This document shows, one piece after another, positions 1-7,100 of a stretch of 64,000 bases of DNA (the first letter of the stretch is position 1; the number at the start of each line of letters is the position of its first letter). The position numbers were made by a program, and so were the translations under genes. The notes beneath the pieces are model-generated. The model searched no databases. It was not told the origin of the DNA and was given only the letters and a program-made list of their open reading frames with translations. The stretch spans positions 1-64,000 of the forward strand of contig NZ_VZCB01000052.1 of assembly GCF_009494395.1 (NCBI RefSeq), read 5' to 3'. Origin of the DNA: Segatella copri. Its GTDB lineage: Bacteria; Bacteroidota; Bacteroidia; Bacteroidales; Bacteroidaceae.

Positions 1-267
1 CGTTCTCTTTTCCACAAGCACATCGAAAGCCTTTTGGATGGAAAGCAACAACTGCCCGATGTCCTTGTTGGTTTCCACGGCTTCCTTGCTCTTGCCCTCC
101 AATCGGCTGGCACGAGGATTCCAAAGCGATGGAGTGCAAGACAACTTGCAGGAGAACTGCGCCATAGTCCTGTTCACCGTGATGCGTCCCATGATGGGAG
201 CTTTTCCATTCTTGTCCATTCCGCTCTTTTTTAGGTAGAGCAACACCTTGAATTTTTCGATTTTCAT
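1..267 (-). CDS. Tyrosine recombinase (integrase), N-terminal part, cut by window edge
   Basis: The minus strand is open from an ATG at 267 to the window edge, giving 89 codons with no stop. The protein starts MKIEKFKVLLYLKKSG and continues with GRITVNR and a CTPSLWNPRASRLEGKS segment. This is the arm-type DNA-binding domain found at the N-terminus of Bacteroidetes phage-type integrases; the catalytic part would lie to the left. A possible TATATTTG -7 box is at 289-296. The neighbouring repeats (361-484 and 567-680) fit an integrase-associated attachment or regulatory region. Family assignment is good. Whether it belongs to an integrative element or is a Tsr-like DNA invertase cannot be decided from the N-terminus. 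Confidence 0.8.
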   Translation of the reverse strand, partial: MKIEKFKVLLYLKKSGMDKNGKAPIMGRITVNRTMAQFSCKLSCTPSLWNPRASRLEGKSKEAVETNKDIGQLLLSIQKAFDVLVEKRT

Positions 268-566
268 AACGCTTACATTTTGAGTGTGCAAATATAATCA
301 TTTTGTAAGCGTTCCTTGATACGCAAAACATTGAGAATCAGCGCAATAAAATCCGTTGATGCACAAAGTTGCCTTTCCGCATTGTTACCTGCTTTGCATA
401 GGTAACTGTGGCTCACGATTTAGTAACTGAACTACTTCAATATTCCTCACTCGCTTGCTTTATGCCGATTTGGCAACTTTGTGCAAATCTACTCATTCCC
501 AACTGTTTACGTTCCAACCTCTCTTATTCTCCTTTGGCTGCTTTAGAGCTTTATGTTAACTTTGCT
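268..566. repeat. Non-coding region with nested inverted repeats beside the integrase
   Basis: No gene is seen here. GCACAAAGTTGCC at 361-373 is perfectly inverted as GGCAACTTTGTGC at 472-484, enclosing 98 bp. Inside lies a second inverted repeat, GTTACC (384-389) with GGTAAC (401-406), and the GTAACTG motif recurs. GCTTAC (271-276) and GTAAGC (305-310) flank the integrase -7 box. Such symmetry next to a tyrosine recombinase suggests core recombination sites or an invertible segment. That role is inference; the repeats themselves are plain in the sequence. Confidence 0.6.
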
Positions 567-680
567 AAAAGATAGAGTTATAAATGGGTGTTTTTATGAC
601 AAAAGATAGAGTTATAATAGGATGTTTTGTGATAAAAGATAGAGTTATAAAGACATGTTTTATGATAAGATAGAGTTATC
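567..680. repeat. 33-bp direct-repeat array, four copies
   Basis: AAAAGATAGAGTTATAA occurs at 567-583, 601-617 and 634-650, with a shorter fourth copy AAGATAGAGTTAT at 667-679. Spacing is 34, 33 and about 33 bases. The intervening 16-17 bases also resemble each other (ATGTTTT then ATGA or GTGA), so the true unit is about 33 bp. It lies between the integrase promoter region and the toxin remnant. Candidate roles are arm-type integrase sites, iterons or regulator sites. The sequence does not decide between them. Confidence 0.75.
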
Positions 681-703
681 TGTAGCAATTACTTTGCGAG
701 TTT

Positions 704-859
704 ATGATTTATACAATCATTACTTCCAAGAGTGCTGAAGATGTCATCACGAAATGGAAGAAATCCAATCCAAAGCTATTCAAAAAATACCAAAAAATCT
801 ATCATGAACTGGTAGATCACCCAAGAACAGTACCTGGTAAATTCCTTGCAGGGATGTAG
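704..859 (+). pseudogene. Truncated Txe/YoeB-family toxin
   Basis: The frame encodes 51 residues: MIYTIITSKSAEDVITKWKK, then KLFKKYQKIYHELVDHPRT, then a foreign tail VPGKFLAGM. The first roughly 42 residues match the start of Txe/YoeB mRNA-interferase toxins, where HPRTGTGKPE normally follows. The C-terminal half with the catalytic residues is missing. Homology stops at about 825, where sequence from the oppositely oriented AAA-ATPase remnant begins. No antitoxin gene precedes it; the repeat array lies there instead. It is a dead remnant. Confidence 0.75.
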
Positions 860-1108
860 GGTGCTGGCCTATCCACAAATTACCGAAGAGTTTTTCGAAA
901 CTCTCCTTCTGATTACAGTCATAGTAAGAGTAGAGCATACTGAGGAACAGGCTTTTTCTAAAACGACGGGGACGGATGAAGAAGAGATTGCGTGCTTCTC
1001 CAGCTCTGGCAAAAACATCGTCTTATCGACATAATATAGATTCTGACTCATCACCGTGGCAAAATCAGATACTCCGTATGGTACTTGTTTTACTTGCTGT
1101 TTCATCAT
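826..1108 (-). pseudogene. Broken AAA-ATPase-like / PD-(D/E)XK protein, 5' fragment
   Basis: Starting at 1108 the frame reads MMKQQVKQVPYGVSDFATV, then YYVDKTMFLPELEKH. This is the usual start of the multicopy Bacteroidetes AAA-ATPase-like proteins (DUF1703 type). After LEKH a small deletion shifts the frame. The shifted frame reads LFFIRPRRFRKSLFLSM, then YYDCNQKESFEKLFGNLWIG and QHPTSLQG, the family's P-loop region. Homology ends at about 826, where it joins the toxin remnant. The original promoter appears intact: TTTG at 1166-1169 and TAACTTTG at 1137-1144 on the minus strand, 21 bases apart. Confidence 0.8.
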
Positions 1109-1195
1109 GCAATGAAATTTAACCAGTTTACATGTGCAAAGTTACGGCTTTATTTTTGAAACAACCAAAGTTTTCACAGCTTTTTTGTTAAAATC

Positions 1196-1290
1196 GAGTA
1201 GCAGGAAAACGAAGTAGTTTTCTTCCTACTCTCGTTTTCCGAACTCTTACACCACCGTACGTGCCGTTCGGCATACGGCTGTTCCTATTT
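1196..1290 (-). mobile_element. Group II intron 3' end (domains V and VI), remnant
   Basis: On the minus strand, 1284-1250 reads as a domain V hairpin: CAGCCGTATGCC, a GAAC loop, then GGCACGTACGGTGG. The AGC catalytic triad and the two-base bulge are in place. Downstream, 1240-1198 forms a long stem (GAGTAG with CTACTC arms, GAAAAC with GTTTTC) suited to domain VI. No reverse transcriptase/maturase frame is found upstream; instead the unrelated gene at 1399-2088 lies there. Bases 1300-1398 contain only short stop-bounded frames. The intron is therefore a 3' remnant and not mobile on its own. Confidence 0.75.
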
Positions 1291-1398
1291 TTGGTGCCAC
1301 TCAAGATATATCCTCATTACAGTAGATTTCTCTTGGCATATGTCCTGCTAGTTTGACCAAGTATCTCCACAAGCCAACTTATTCTTGCAGTCTGCTAC

Positions 1399-2088
1399 TT
1401 ATGGCTTTACATTGATAAACTTTTGGTAGTCAGCTTCACTTATTTCAAAATATTGTTTGTCAATGTCCGCATCATGCGAGTTCTTTATGAACTTAAATCT
1501 GATAGAACAACCATCTGTTGCTTTATAAATAATGAAAGACAGTTTCAGTGGATACAACTTACTCATAGAAGTCTGGATGATGTCTTCGTCTATTATATTT
1601 CTTTCTAATTCACTTTTCATTGGAGCTGTAAGATTCAATACAATTGGTGAATTGGAAAGGTTTCGAAGTTTCTTCATATCTTCCTCGGTAAACATTAAGA
1701 AAATCTTTTCTTTCCAATATTGCCAATCTTCACGAATATTAGGATATCTATATGCTCCGTTATATTTTTCCCATACCAAAACATAATAAGGAATATTATT
1801 TAGTTTTATAGTTTTAAATTGAAGACTAATAATATTGTTAAAACAATCTGACAAGAAGATGGCATTTTGTTTTGTCTGAGTTCTGATTTTTTTGCTAAGT
1901 TTTTTAGCTTTTATGCAGTTAACCCAGTCTATCCATTCACCTGTATTGTGGTCATAAGCCCAACCAATAACTTTGTTAAGTATTACCCCTTCATTGTTAA
2001 AATAAACTTTAGGCCGGTTCACTCTTTTTTGTCCTAAGCATGTTATAGAAAATACAATGCAAAGTGAAAGAATTAAATAACGTTTCAT
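1399..2088 (-). CDS. Secreted protein of unknown function
   Basis: The protein has 229 residues. It opens with a signal peptide, MKRYLILSLCIVFSITCLGQ, with likely cleavage after LGQ. The only cysteine near that site (SITC) lacks a normal lipobox, so it is probably not a lipoprotein. The mature part is mixed, rich in Lys, Ile and Asn, with no motif I recognise (YYVLVWEKYNGAY and IREDWQYWKEKIF are typical stretches). The gene sits alone among mobile-element remnants and is AT-rich, which fits acquired DNA. I cannot assign a function. Confidence 0.65.
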   Translation of the reverse strand: MKRYLILSLCIVFSITCLGQKRVNRPKVYFNNEGVILNKVIGWAYDHNTGEWIDWVNCIKAKKLSKKIRTQTKQNAIFLSDCFNNIISLQFKTIKLNNIPYYVLVWEKYNGAYRYPNIREDWQYWKEKIFLMFTEEDMKKLRNLSNSPIVLNLTAPMKSELERNIIDEDIIQTSMSKLYPLKLSFIIYKATDGCSIRFKFIKNSHDADIDKQYFEISEADYQKFINVKP

Positions 2089-2228
2089 CTTATCCTAATT
2101 TCCGCAACACTATAATTTAATACTTTTTATAAGCACCCTAGCAACAAAAAGTTGCACAGATTTTTGCCATATCAGATATTTCACTTATTTTAGTGTTGCA
2201 TTTAAAAACAAATAAAACTCTGAATGAC

Positions 2229-2300
2229 ATGGCAAAAGTACAAATAAAATCTGAGAAAATCACTTCTTTTGAAGTTTTTTTCGATTATAGAGTTATTTGA
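2229..2300 (+). pseudogene. IS1380-family transposase, 5' remnant
   Basis: The 23-codon frame begins MAKVQIKSEKITSFEVFF. I recognise this as the start of Bacteroidetes IS1380-type transposases (MAKIQIKSEKLTPFGGIFSIMEQFDA). A few bases are lost after KITSF. In the shifted frame the sequence still reads SIIELFDA up to about 2302, where homology stops. Upstream, 2150-2228 contains a TTTGCCATATC-like stretch resembling the element's left end, but I could not define the terminal repeat. The rest of the element is absent. Confidence 0.6.
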
Positions 2301-2301
2301 T

Positions 2302-2362
2302 GCTGCAAAGTTACGACTTCATTTTGACATACCTAAAGTTACCACTGCTTTTTTGGTGCACC
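2302..2362 (-). repeat. Second copy of the AAA-ATPase promoter/leader region
   Basis: Bases 2302-2350 closely match 1134-1185, the promoter and leader of the AAA-ATPase remnant. Shared blocks are GCAAAGTTACG, TTATTTT/TTCATTTTG, ACC[AT]AAAGTT and GCTTTTTTG. On the minus strand this keeps the TTTG/TAACTTTG promoter layout, but no AAA gene follows; the IS1380 remnant lies there. It looks like the upstream end of a lost second gene copy. Confidence 0.6.
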
Positions 2363-2402
2363 CTTATCATTTGACTATAAATCACAAAAATTACTAGAAA
2401 AG

Positions 2403-2434
2403 TTTGGTAGTTTCGAATATTCAGCGTATCTTTG
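2403..2434 (+). promoter_or_regulatory. Promoter for the 2463 small ORF
   Basis: TTTG at 2403-2406 and TATCTTTG at 2427-2434 are 20 bases apart, matching the Bacteroidetes sigma-ABfr consensus. Transcription would start near 2441, about 20 bases before the small ORF. Confidence 0.65.
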
Positions 2435-2462
2435 CTACAATAATAAAAGAAAGGAAAGCTAT

Positions 2463-2591
2463 ATGGAAACAAAAGACAAGAAGATACAAGTTCATACTAT
2501 AGACAACAAAGACATCGACAAGTTTTTTCCTGCTCATAGCGAGATATCCAGCAAAGGCAGAAAGCATACTGTCAAGTTATTTTCAAGATAA
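2463..2591 (+). CDS. Small hypothetical protein, 42 residues
   Basis: ATG at 2463 opens a 42-codon frame: METKDKKIQVHTIDNKDID, then KFFPAHSEISSKGRKHTVKLFSR. It has no signal peptide or membrane segment and is strongly basic towards the end. A good promoter lies directly upstream (2403-2434) and AAGGAAAG precedes the start, so it is probably transcribed. The abrupt end shortly before an unrelated membrane protein could mean a truncated gene. I do not recognise the family. Confidence 0.45.
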   Translation: METKDKKIQVHTIDNKDIDKFFPAHSEISSKGRKHTVKLFSR

Positions 2592-2699
2592 AGGTGTTCG
2601 ACATGTTTTGCTATGGTGAGTTTGATGCGCATTGAAAAAAGCAAGGACTTATGCGAATAGTAATTATGCCATTTTTTAATCAACCAAAAAAGAATCATC

Positions 2700-3089
2700 A
2701 TGAAATTAAATCAAAATTTCTTTTGGGACAAGTTCCTGCTCATTTGGGGAATTATAGGAATGTTGTTTCCCGTGGTAGTCGTAATGAGATTTGAAGTAAA
2801 AGGACTATTTGAATTGCTACTTCTAGGAGGAATGAGTGTTTCTTGCGCCCTCTTGACTGCCACTATTGGGTGGAAGTGCTGTTCAAAGCTGCATTGGATT
2901 CCCCTGTCAATAAGCATGGCAATGGCATTTTGTACTGTCGTAGTGATAATGACTTTAATTGTAACCGCAGGTGATTATTTAGGGACTATCATGTTACTTG
3001 CATGTTTATTTCCCATATTGTTATTGCCCTGTATCTTACTGATTCTCGTAGTCAATTATCTGATGTTGAGAAAACAACATTCTTCGTGA
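2700..3089 (+). CDS. Small integral membrane protein, unknown function
   Basis: The protein has 129 residues and about four predicted membrane spans, at roughly residues 11-29, 35-56, 66-88 and 92-124. It ends with a short charged tail, MLRKQHSS. The region 2592-2699 before it has no gene. No conserved motif is recognisable. It may be transcribed from the 2403-2434 promoter together with the small ORF. It is probably an accessory-region protein. Confidence 0.6.
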   Translation: MKLNQNFFWDKFLLIWGIIGMLFPVVVVMRFEVKGLFELLLLGGMSVSCALLTATIGWKCCSKLHWIPLSISMAMAFCTVVVIMTLIVTAGDYLGTIMLLACLFPILLLPCILLILVVNYLMLRKQHSS

Positions 3090-3134
3090 AACCATAATTG
3101 CATAATCAAAATATTGGTTGTATTTTTGCAAACA

Positions 3135-3223
3135 GAAAGGAGTTGTTTGACAAGTAAACCTATATATGTTTCTTTACAAAAAAATCCCTGCCATAGGAAG
3201 CCTTTCCTACAGCAGGGATTTTT
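3135..3223 (+). ncRNA. Candidate small RNA with own promoter and terminator
   Basis: TTG at 3098-3100 and TATTTTTG at 3121-3128 are 20 bases apart and would start a transcript near 3134. Within 90 bases there is a strong terminator: AAATCCCTGC (3182-3191) pairs with GCAGGGATTT (3212-3221), with an inner GGAA/TTCC helix and a trailing T run. No convincing ORF lies between. The next gene downstream (3276) is on the other strand, so this is not its leader. The hairpin could also serve as a shared terminator for 2700-3089 and 3276. Confidence 0.5.
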
Positions 3224-3275
3224 CTATTGGGAATCATCAAGAATGACGAAACCGGGATTTTAATTATGCTGCCTT

Positions 3276-3509
3276 TCACTCATAAATACTGTCGCTGGCT
3301 AGATCTATCTTGTCGTTCCAATATACACAAGTTCGGCTGGTGTCCAACTGGGCTTGTTTAAAAAGGCCATATACATCAACTAATGCACGAAACGAAGGAA
3401 GCGTCTTGATGTCATCCTTCACATCGTACAACACTTTATATCCATCATCGAATTCAACGAAAAGGATATAGTCATCGAGAACTGACATTTTCTTAATTCT
3501 TGGTATCAT
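3276..3509 (-). CDS. DUF2442 domain protein
   Basis: I place the start at the ATG at 3509, giving 77 residues: MIPRIKKMSVLDDYILFVEF, then DDGYKVLYDVKDDI and LDTSRTCVYWNDKIDLASDS. This is the DUF2442 pattern (V..DY.L.V.F.DG....D, then V.W...IDL). The frame is open up to 3665, but the upstream part overlaps a DUF1016 pseudogene read in another frame and has no DUF2442 character. DUF2442 genes often sit beside DUF4160 genes and are sometimes treated as toxin-antitoxin-like. No such partner is present here. Confidence 0.75.
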   Translation of the reverse strand: MIPRIKKMSVLDDYILFVEFDDGYKVLYDVKDDIKTLPSFRALVDVYGLFKQAQLDTSRTCVYWNDKIDLASDSIYE

Positions 3510-3541
3510 AATGGTGGAAGTTTTGTTATTATTTGTTTGTC

Positions 3542-4023
3542 TCACATGTCCTTTGAAGCCATTTCGAGATACCAACGAATGGCAATAGAGTCTTCCACAC
3601 GAAGAACTTTTGTTATATGTGTCAAGTAAGATTTTGCAATCGTGATTGCAAAATTCGTATATCATTGATTGTCAAGTAGAATTGGCGAAAATAAGCCAAA
3701 TTTCTTTTGCTAAATTCTTTACCATATTGATGTGTCAATTGCTCAGATAATTGCGCAATGATCTGAACCCCATACTCTGCACGTGCCTCACCATTCTGTT
3801 CTTCTTCCACGATGCGTCGCCCTATGTTCCAATAGGTTTCTATCATCTTATGATTGACGGAGGCATAAGCTTCCTTCCTGCCTTGCTCTATGATGGAGCA
3901 GACATCGGTATATAATCTTGTATTTGTCAAATCGTTCGCCAATGGCGAACGATTTACAGAAAGCAGTACATCTGCTTGCAGTTCATCTGCTTGCAATACA
4001 TCTTGTTTTTCAGACGATTGCAA
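3542..4023 (-). pseudogene. DUF1016 (YhcG-type) nuclease, frameshifted and truncated
   Basis: The frame from 4023 encodes 133 residues ending YFRQFYLTINDIRILQSRLQNLT. It has the DUF1016 N-terminal domain, including YWNIGRRIVEEEQNG and RAEYGVQIIAQLSEQLT. In intact proteins QNLTWTH follows; here one G of the Trp codon is missing, making a stop. In the next frame the family sequence resumes (THITKVLRVEDSIAIRWYLE, then MASKDM) until a second lost base before 3542. The C-terminal PD-(D/E)XK nuclease domain is gone. A 27-bp palindrome (3929-3955) lies inside the reading frame. Confidence 0.75.
3929..3955. repeat. 27-bp near-perfect palindrome inside the DUF1016 remnant
   Basis: AAATCGTTCGCCA at 3929-3941 is followed by one base and its exact reverse complement, so the arms are 13 bp. 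It lies in the variable N-terminal part of the gene, encoding NRSPLAND. Next to it is the direct repeat CATCTGCTTGCA. It may be a small inserted palindromic element. Confidence 0.7.
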
Positions 4024-4055
4024 AAATAACGTCCAAGTTTTTTTGATTTTTCATA

Positions 4056-4101
4056 AAAAAAGCTTGTCTATAGCATCACTTACTACAGACAAGCTTTTTT
4101 G
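4056..4101. terminator. Bidirectional terminator downstream of carB
   Basis: AAAGCTTGTCT and AGACAAGCTTT form an 11-bp stem flanked by A and T runs on both sides. It lies between carB (minus) and the DUF1016 remnant, and would terminate the purF-carA-carB transcript. Confidence 0.8.
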
Positions 4102-4187
4102 TTGATGAAAAGTTTTCATTGACCACCATAAGAAGATCAGCTGTAAAACGGTTGACTTCTTTTGGCGAGAATTATTTAAATAAAGAG

Positions 4188-7100
4188 CTATTTATACTCT
4201 CCCCAAGCCTTGATGTCGATATCCTCAAGCTTGGTAGTGCAGAATGCATAGATGAATGCACTCGCCAGACGGCTGTTGGTAATCAATGGCACGTTCAGGT
4301 CGATAGCGGCACGACGGATTTTGTAACCATTGCTCAACTCGCTGCTGGTCAAGTTCTTCGGAATATTCACTACCATATCAATCTCGTGGTTATGGAGCAT
4401 CTCCAAAGCCTTAGGCGCACCGCCTTCTGCCTCCTCTGATGGCCAGAGCACACGGGTGTTCTCAATGCCGTTCTCGGTGAGGAACTTGCTACTACCACCG
4501 GTTGCATACAGCTTGTAACCATGCTTAACCAGCATCTGGGCAGCATCGAGCAAATCTACCTTCTGCTTGGCAGAACCTGTAGAAAGCAGGATGTTCTTGG
4601 CTGGAATGCGATGACCCACAGAAAGCATACTCTTCAGAAGTGCGGTAGATGTATCGTCGCCCAAGCAACCTACCTCACCCGTACTGCTCATATCCACACC
4701 CAATACAGGGTCTGCCTTCTGCAAACGGTTGAAGCTGAACTGAGATGCCTTGATACCTACATAGTCGAGATCAAAGAGGTTCTTGTGTGGCTTCTCTACT
4801 GGCAAACCGAGCATCACGCGGGTAGCCAACTCGATGAGGTTAATCTTCAATACCTTGCTCACGAATGGGAACGAACGGCTGGCACGCAAGTTACACTCGA
4901 TAACGAGAATATCATTGTCACGAGCCATGAACTGGATGTTGAACGGACCGTTGATGTGCAACTCCTTGGCAATCTGACGACCTACTCGCTTCACACGACG
5001 AACTGTCTCAACATACAACTTCTGAGGAGGGAACTGGATGGTAGCATCGCCTGAGTGAACACCGGCAAACTCGATGTGCTCGGAAATCGCATAGGCAATC
5101 ACCTCGCCATTCTTTGCCACAGCATCCATCTCAATCTCCTTAGCATGTTCGATAAACTTACTTACTACCACTGGGTGATCCTCACTTACGTTGGCAGCCA
5201 ACTGCAGGAATCGCTTCAACTCTTCCTCGTTAGAACATACGTTCATCGCAGCACCAGAAAGAACGTAACTTGGACGAACCAATACAGGGAACCCTACACG
5301 CTCGATGAAGTTGTCGATGTCCTCCATAGAGGTCAGGGCGCTCCACTCTGGCTGGTTGATGCCGTTGTTGGTCAACATCTGAGAGAACTTGGCACGGTCC
5401 TCAGCGTTATCGATGTCCTTGGCAGCAGTACCTAAGATTGGCACATTCTGAGCATCCAGGTGCATAGCCAAGTTGTTTGGAATCTGACCACCAGTAGATA
5501 CGATGACGCCATGAGGCTGCTCCATCTCGATGATATCCATCACACGCTCAAAGGTCAACTCATCGAAGTAGAGACGGTCGCACATATCGTAGTCGGTAGA
5601 TACGGTCTCTGGGTTGTAGTTGATCATCACTGAGCGCCAGCCTTCCTTGCGGATGGTGTTCAATGCCTGAACGCCACACCAGTCGAACTCTACGGAAGAA
5701 CCGATGCGGTAAGCACCTGAACCGAGTACGATGATAGAACGGTGGTCGTTCTCGAAGCTGATGTCGCTCTTCACGCCTGCGTAGGTTACATAGAGGTAGT
5801 TGGTCTGGGCAGGATACTCTGCTGCCAGGGTATCAATCTGCTTCACCACAGGCAGGATGCCATAGCTCTTGCGCTTGTTGCGAACCAGCAGGGCAGCCTT
5901 GTGCATGTTGCCCAACTCCTGCTCCAAGCCCACGGCACGAGCAACCTGGAAGTCGGTGAAACCATAAACCTTAGCAGAACGGAGCAGATCCTGACCGATG
6001 GTATTGATGTTGCACTTCTTCATCTCCTCGTCGATGTCGATGATGTGCTTCAACTTCTCCAGGAACCACTTGTCAATCTTGGTCAAGTCGTGAATCTGAT
6101 CTACGGTATAGCCCTTGTGCATAGCCTTTGAAATCACAAACACACGCTTATCTGTTGGCTCGCGCAAAGCTGCATCGATATCATCGATTTCAAGCTCCTT
6201 GTTCTCTACGAAACCGTGCATGCCCTGACCAATCATACGAAGCCCCTTCTGGATAGCCTCCTCGAAGTTGCGGCCGATGGCCATTACCTCACCTACTGAC
6301 TTCATAGATGAACCCAACTCCTTATCTACGCCACGGAACTTAGACAAGTCCCAACGAGGAATCTTACAAACCACGTAGTCCAATGCTGGCTCGAAGAAAG
6401 CTGATGTGGTCTTGGTTACAGAGTTCTTCAACTCGAACAGACCGTAACCCATACCGAGCTTGGCTGCAACGAAGGCAAGAGGATAACCGGTAGCCTTAGA
6501 TGCCAAGGCTGATGAACGGCTCAAACGGGCATTCACCTCGATTACACGATAATCCTCGCTCTTAGGGTCGAAGGCATACTGCACGTTACACTCACCCACG
6601 ATTCCGATGTGACGGATAATCTTGATGGCGAGGGCACGGAGCTTATGATACTCAGCATTGCTCAGGGTCTGAGATGGAGCGATAACGATACTCTCACCGG
6701 TATGGATTCCCAGTGGGTCGAAGTTCTCCATGTTACAAACTGTGATACAGTTGTCGTAACGGTCGCGAACCACCTCATACTCAATCTCTTTCCAGCCCTT
6801 CAAGCTCTTCTCTACCAATACCTGTGGAGAGAATGAGAAGGCCTTCTCAGCGAGCTTGTTCAGCTCCTCCTCGTTGTCAGCGAAACCAGAACCGAGTCCA
6901 CCCAAGGCGTAAGCAGCACGGATGATGACAGGATAACCGAGCTCGGCAGCGGCCTTGCGGGCCTGCTCGATGTTCTCGCAAGCCTCGCTCTTGATGGTCT
7001 TCACGTTGATTTCATCCAGCTTCTCTACGAAGAGCTCACGGTCCTCAGTATCCATGATAGCCTGAACTGGAGTACCCAACACCTTGACATTATATTTTTC

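Noticed and set aside
567..680. CRISPR array
   Set aside because: The common core is only 17 bp and the intervening sequences resemble each other, so these are 33-bp tandem repeats. No cas genes are nearby.
1300..1398. Coding remnant of the group II intron protein
   Set aside because: Short frames exist, but none matches reverse transcriptase or maturase motifs that I can identify.
3510..3665. N-terminal extension of the DUF2442 protein
   Set aside because: This stretch encodes DUF1016 residues in another frame and has no DUF2442 similarity. The ATG at 3509 is the better start.
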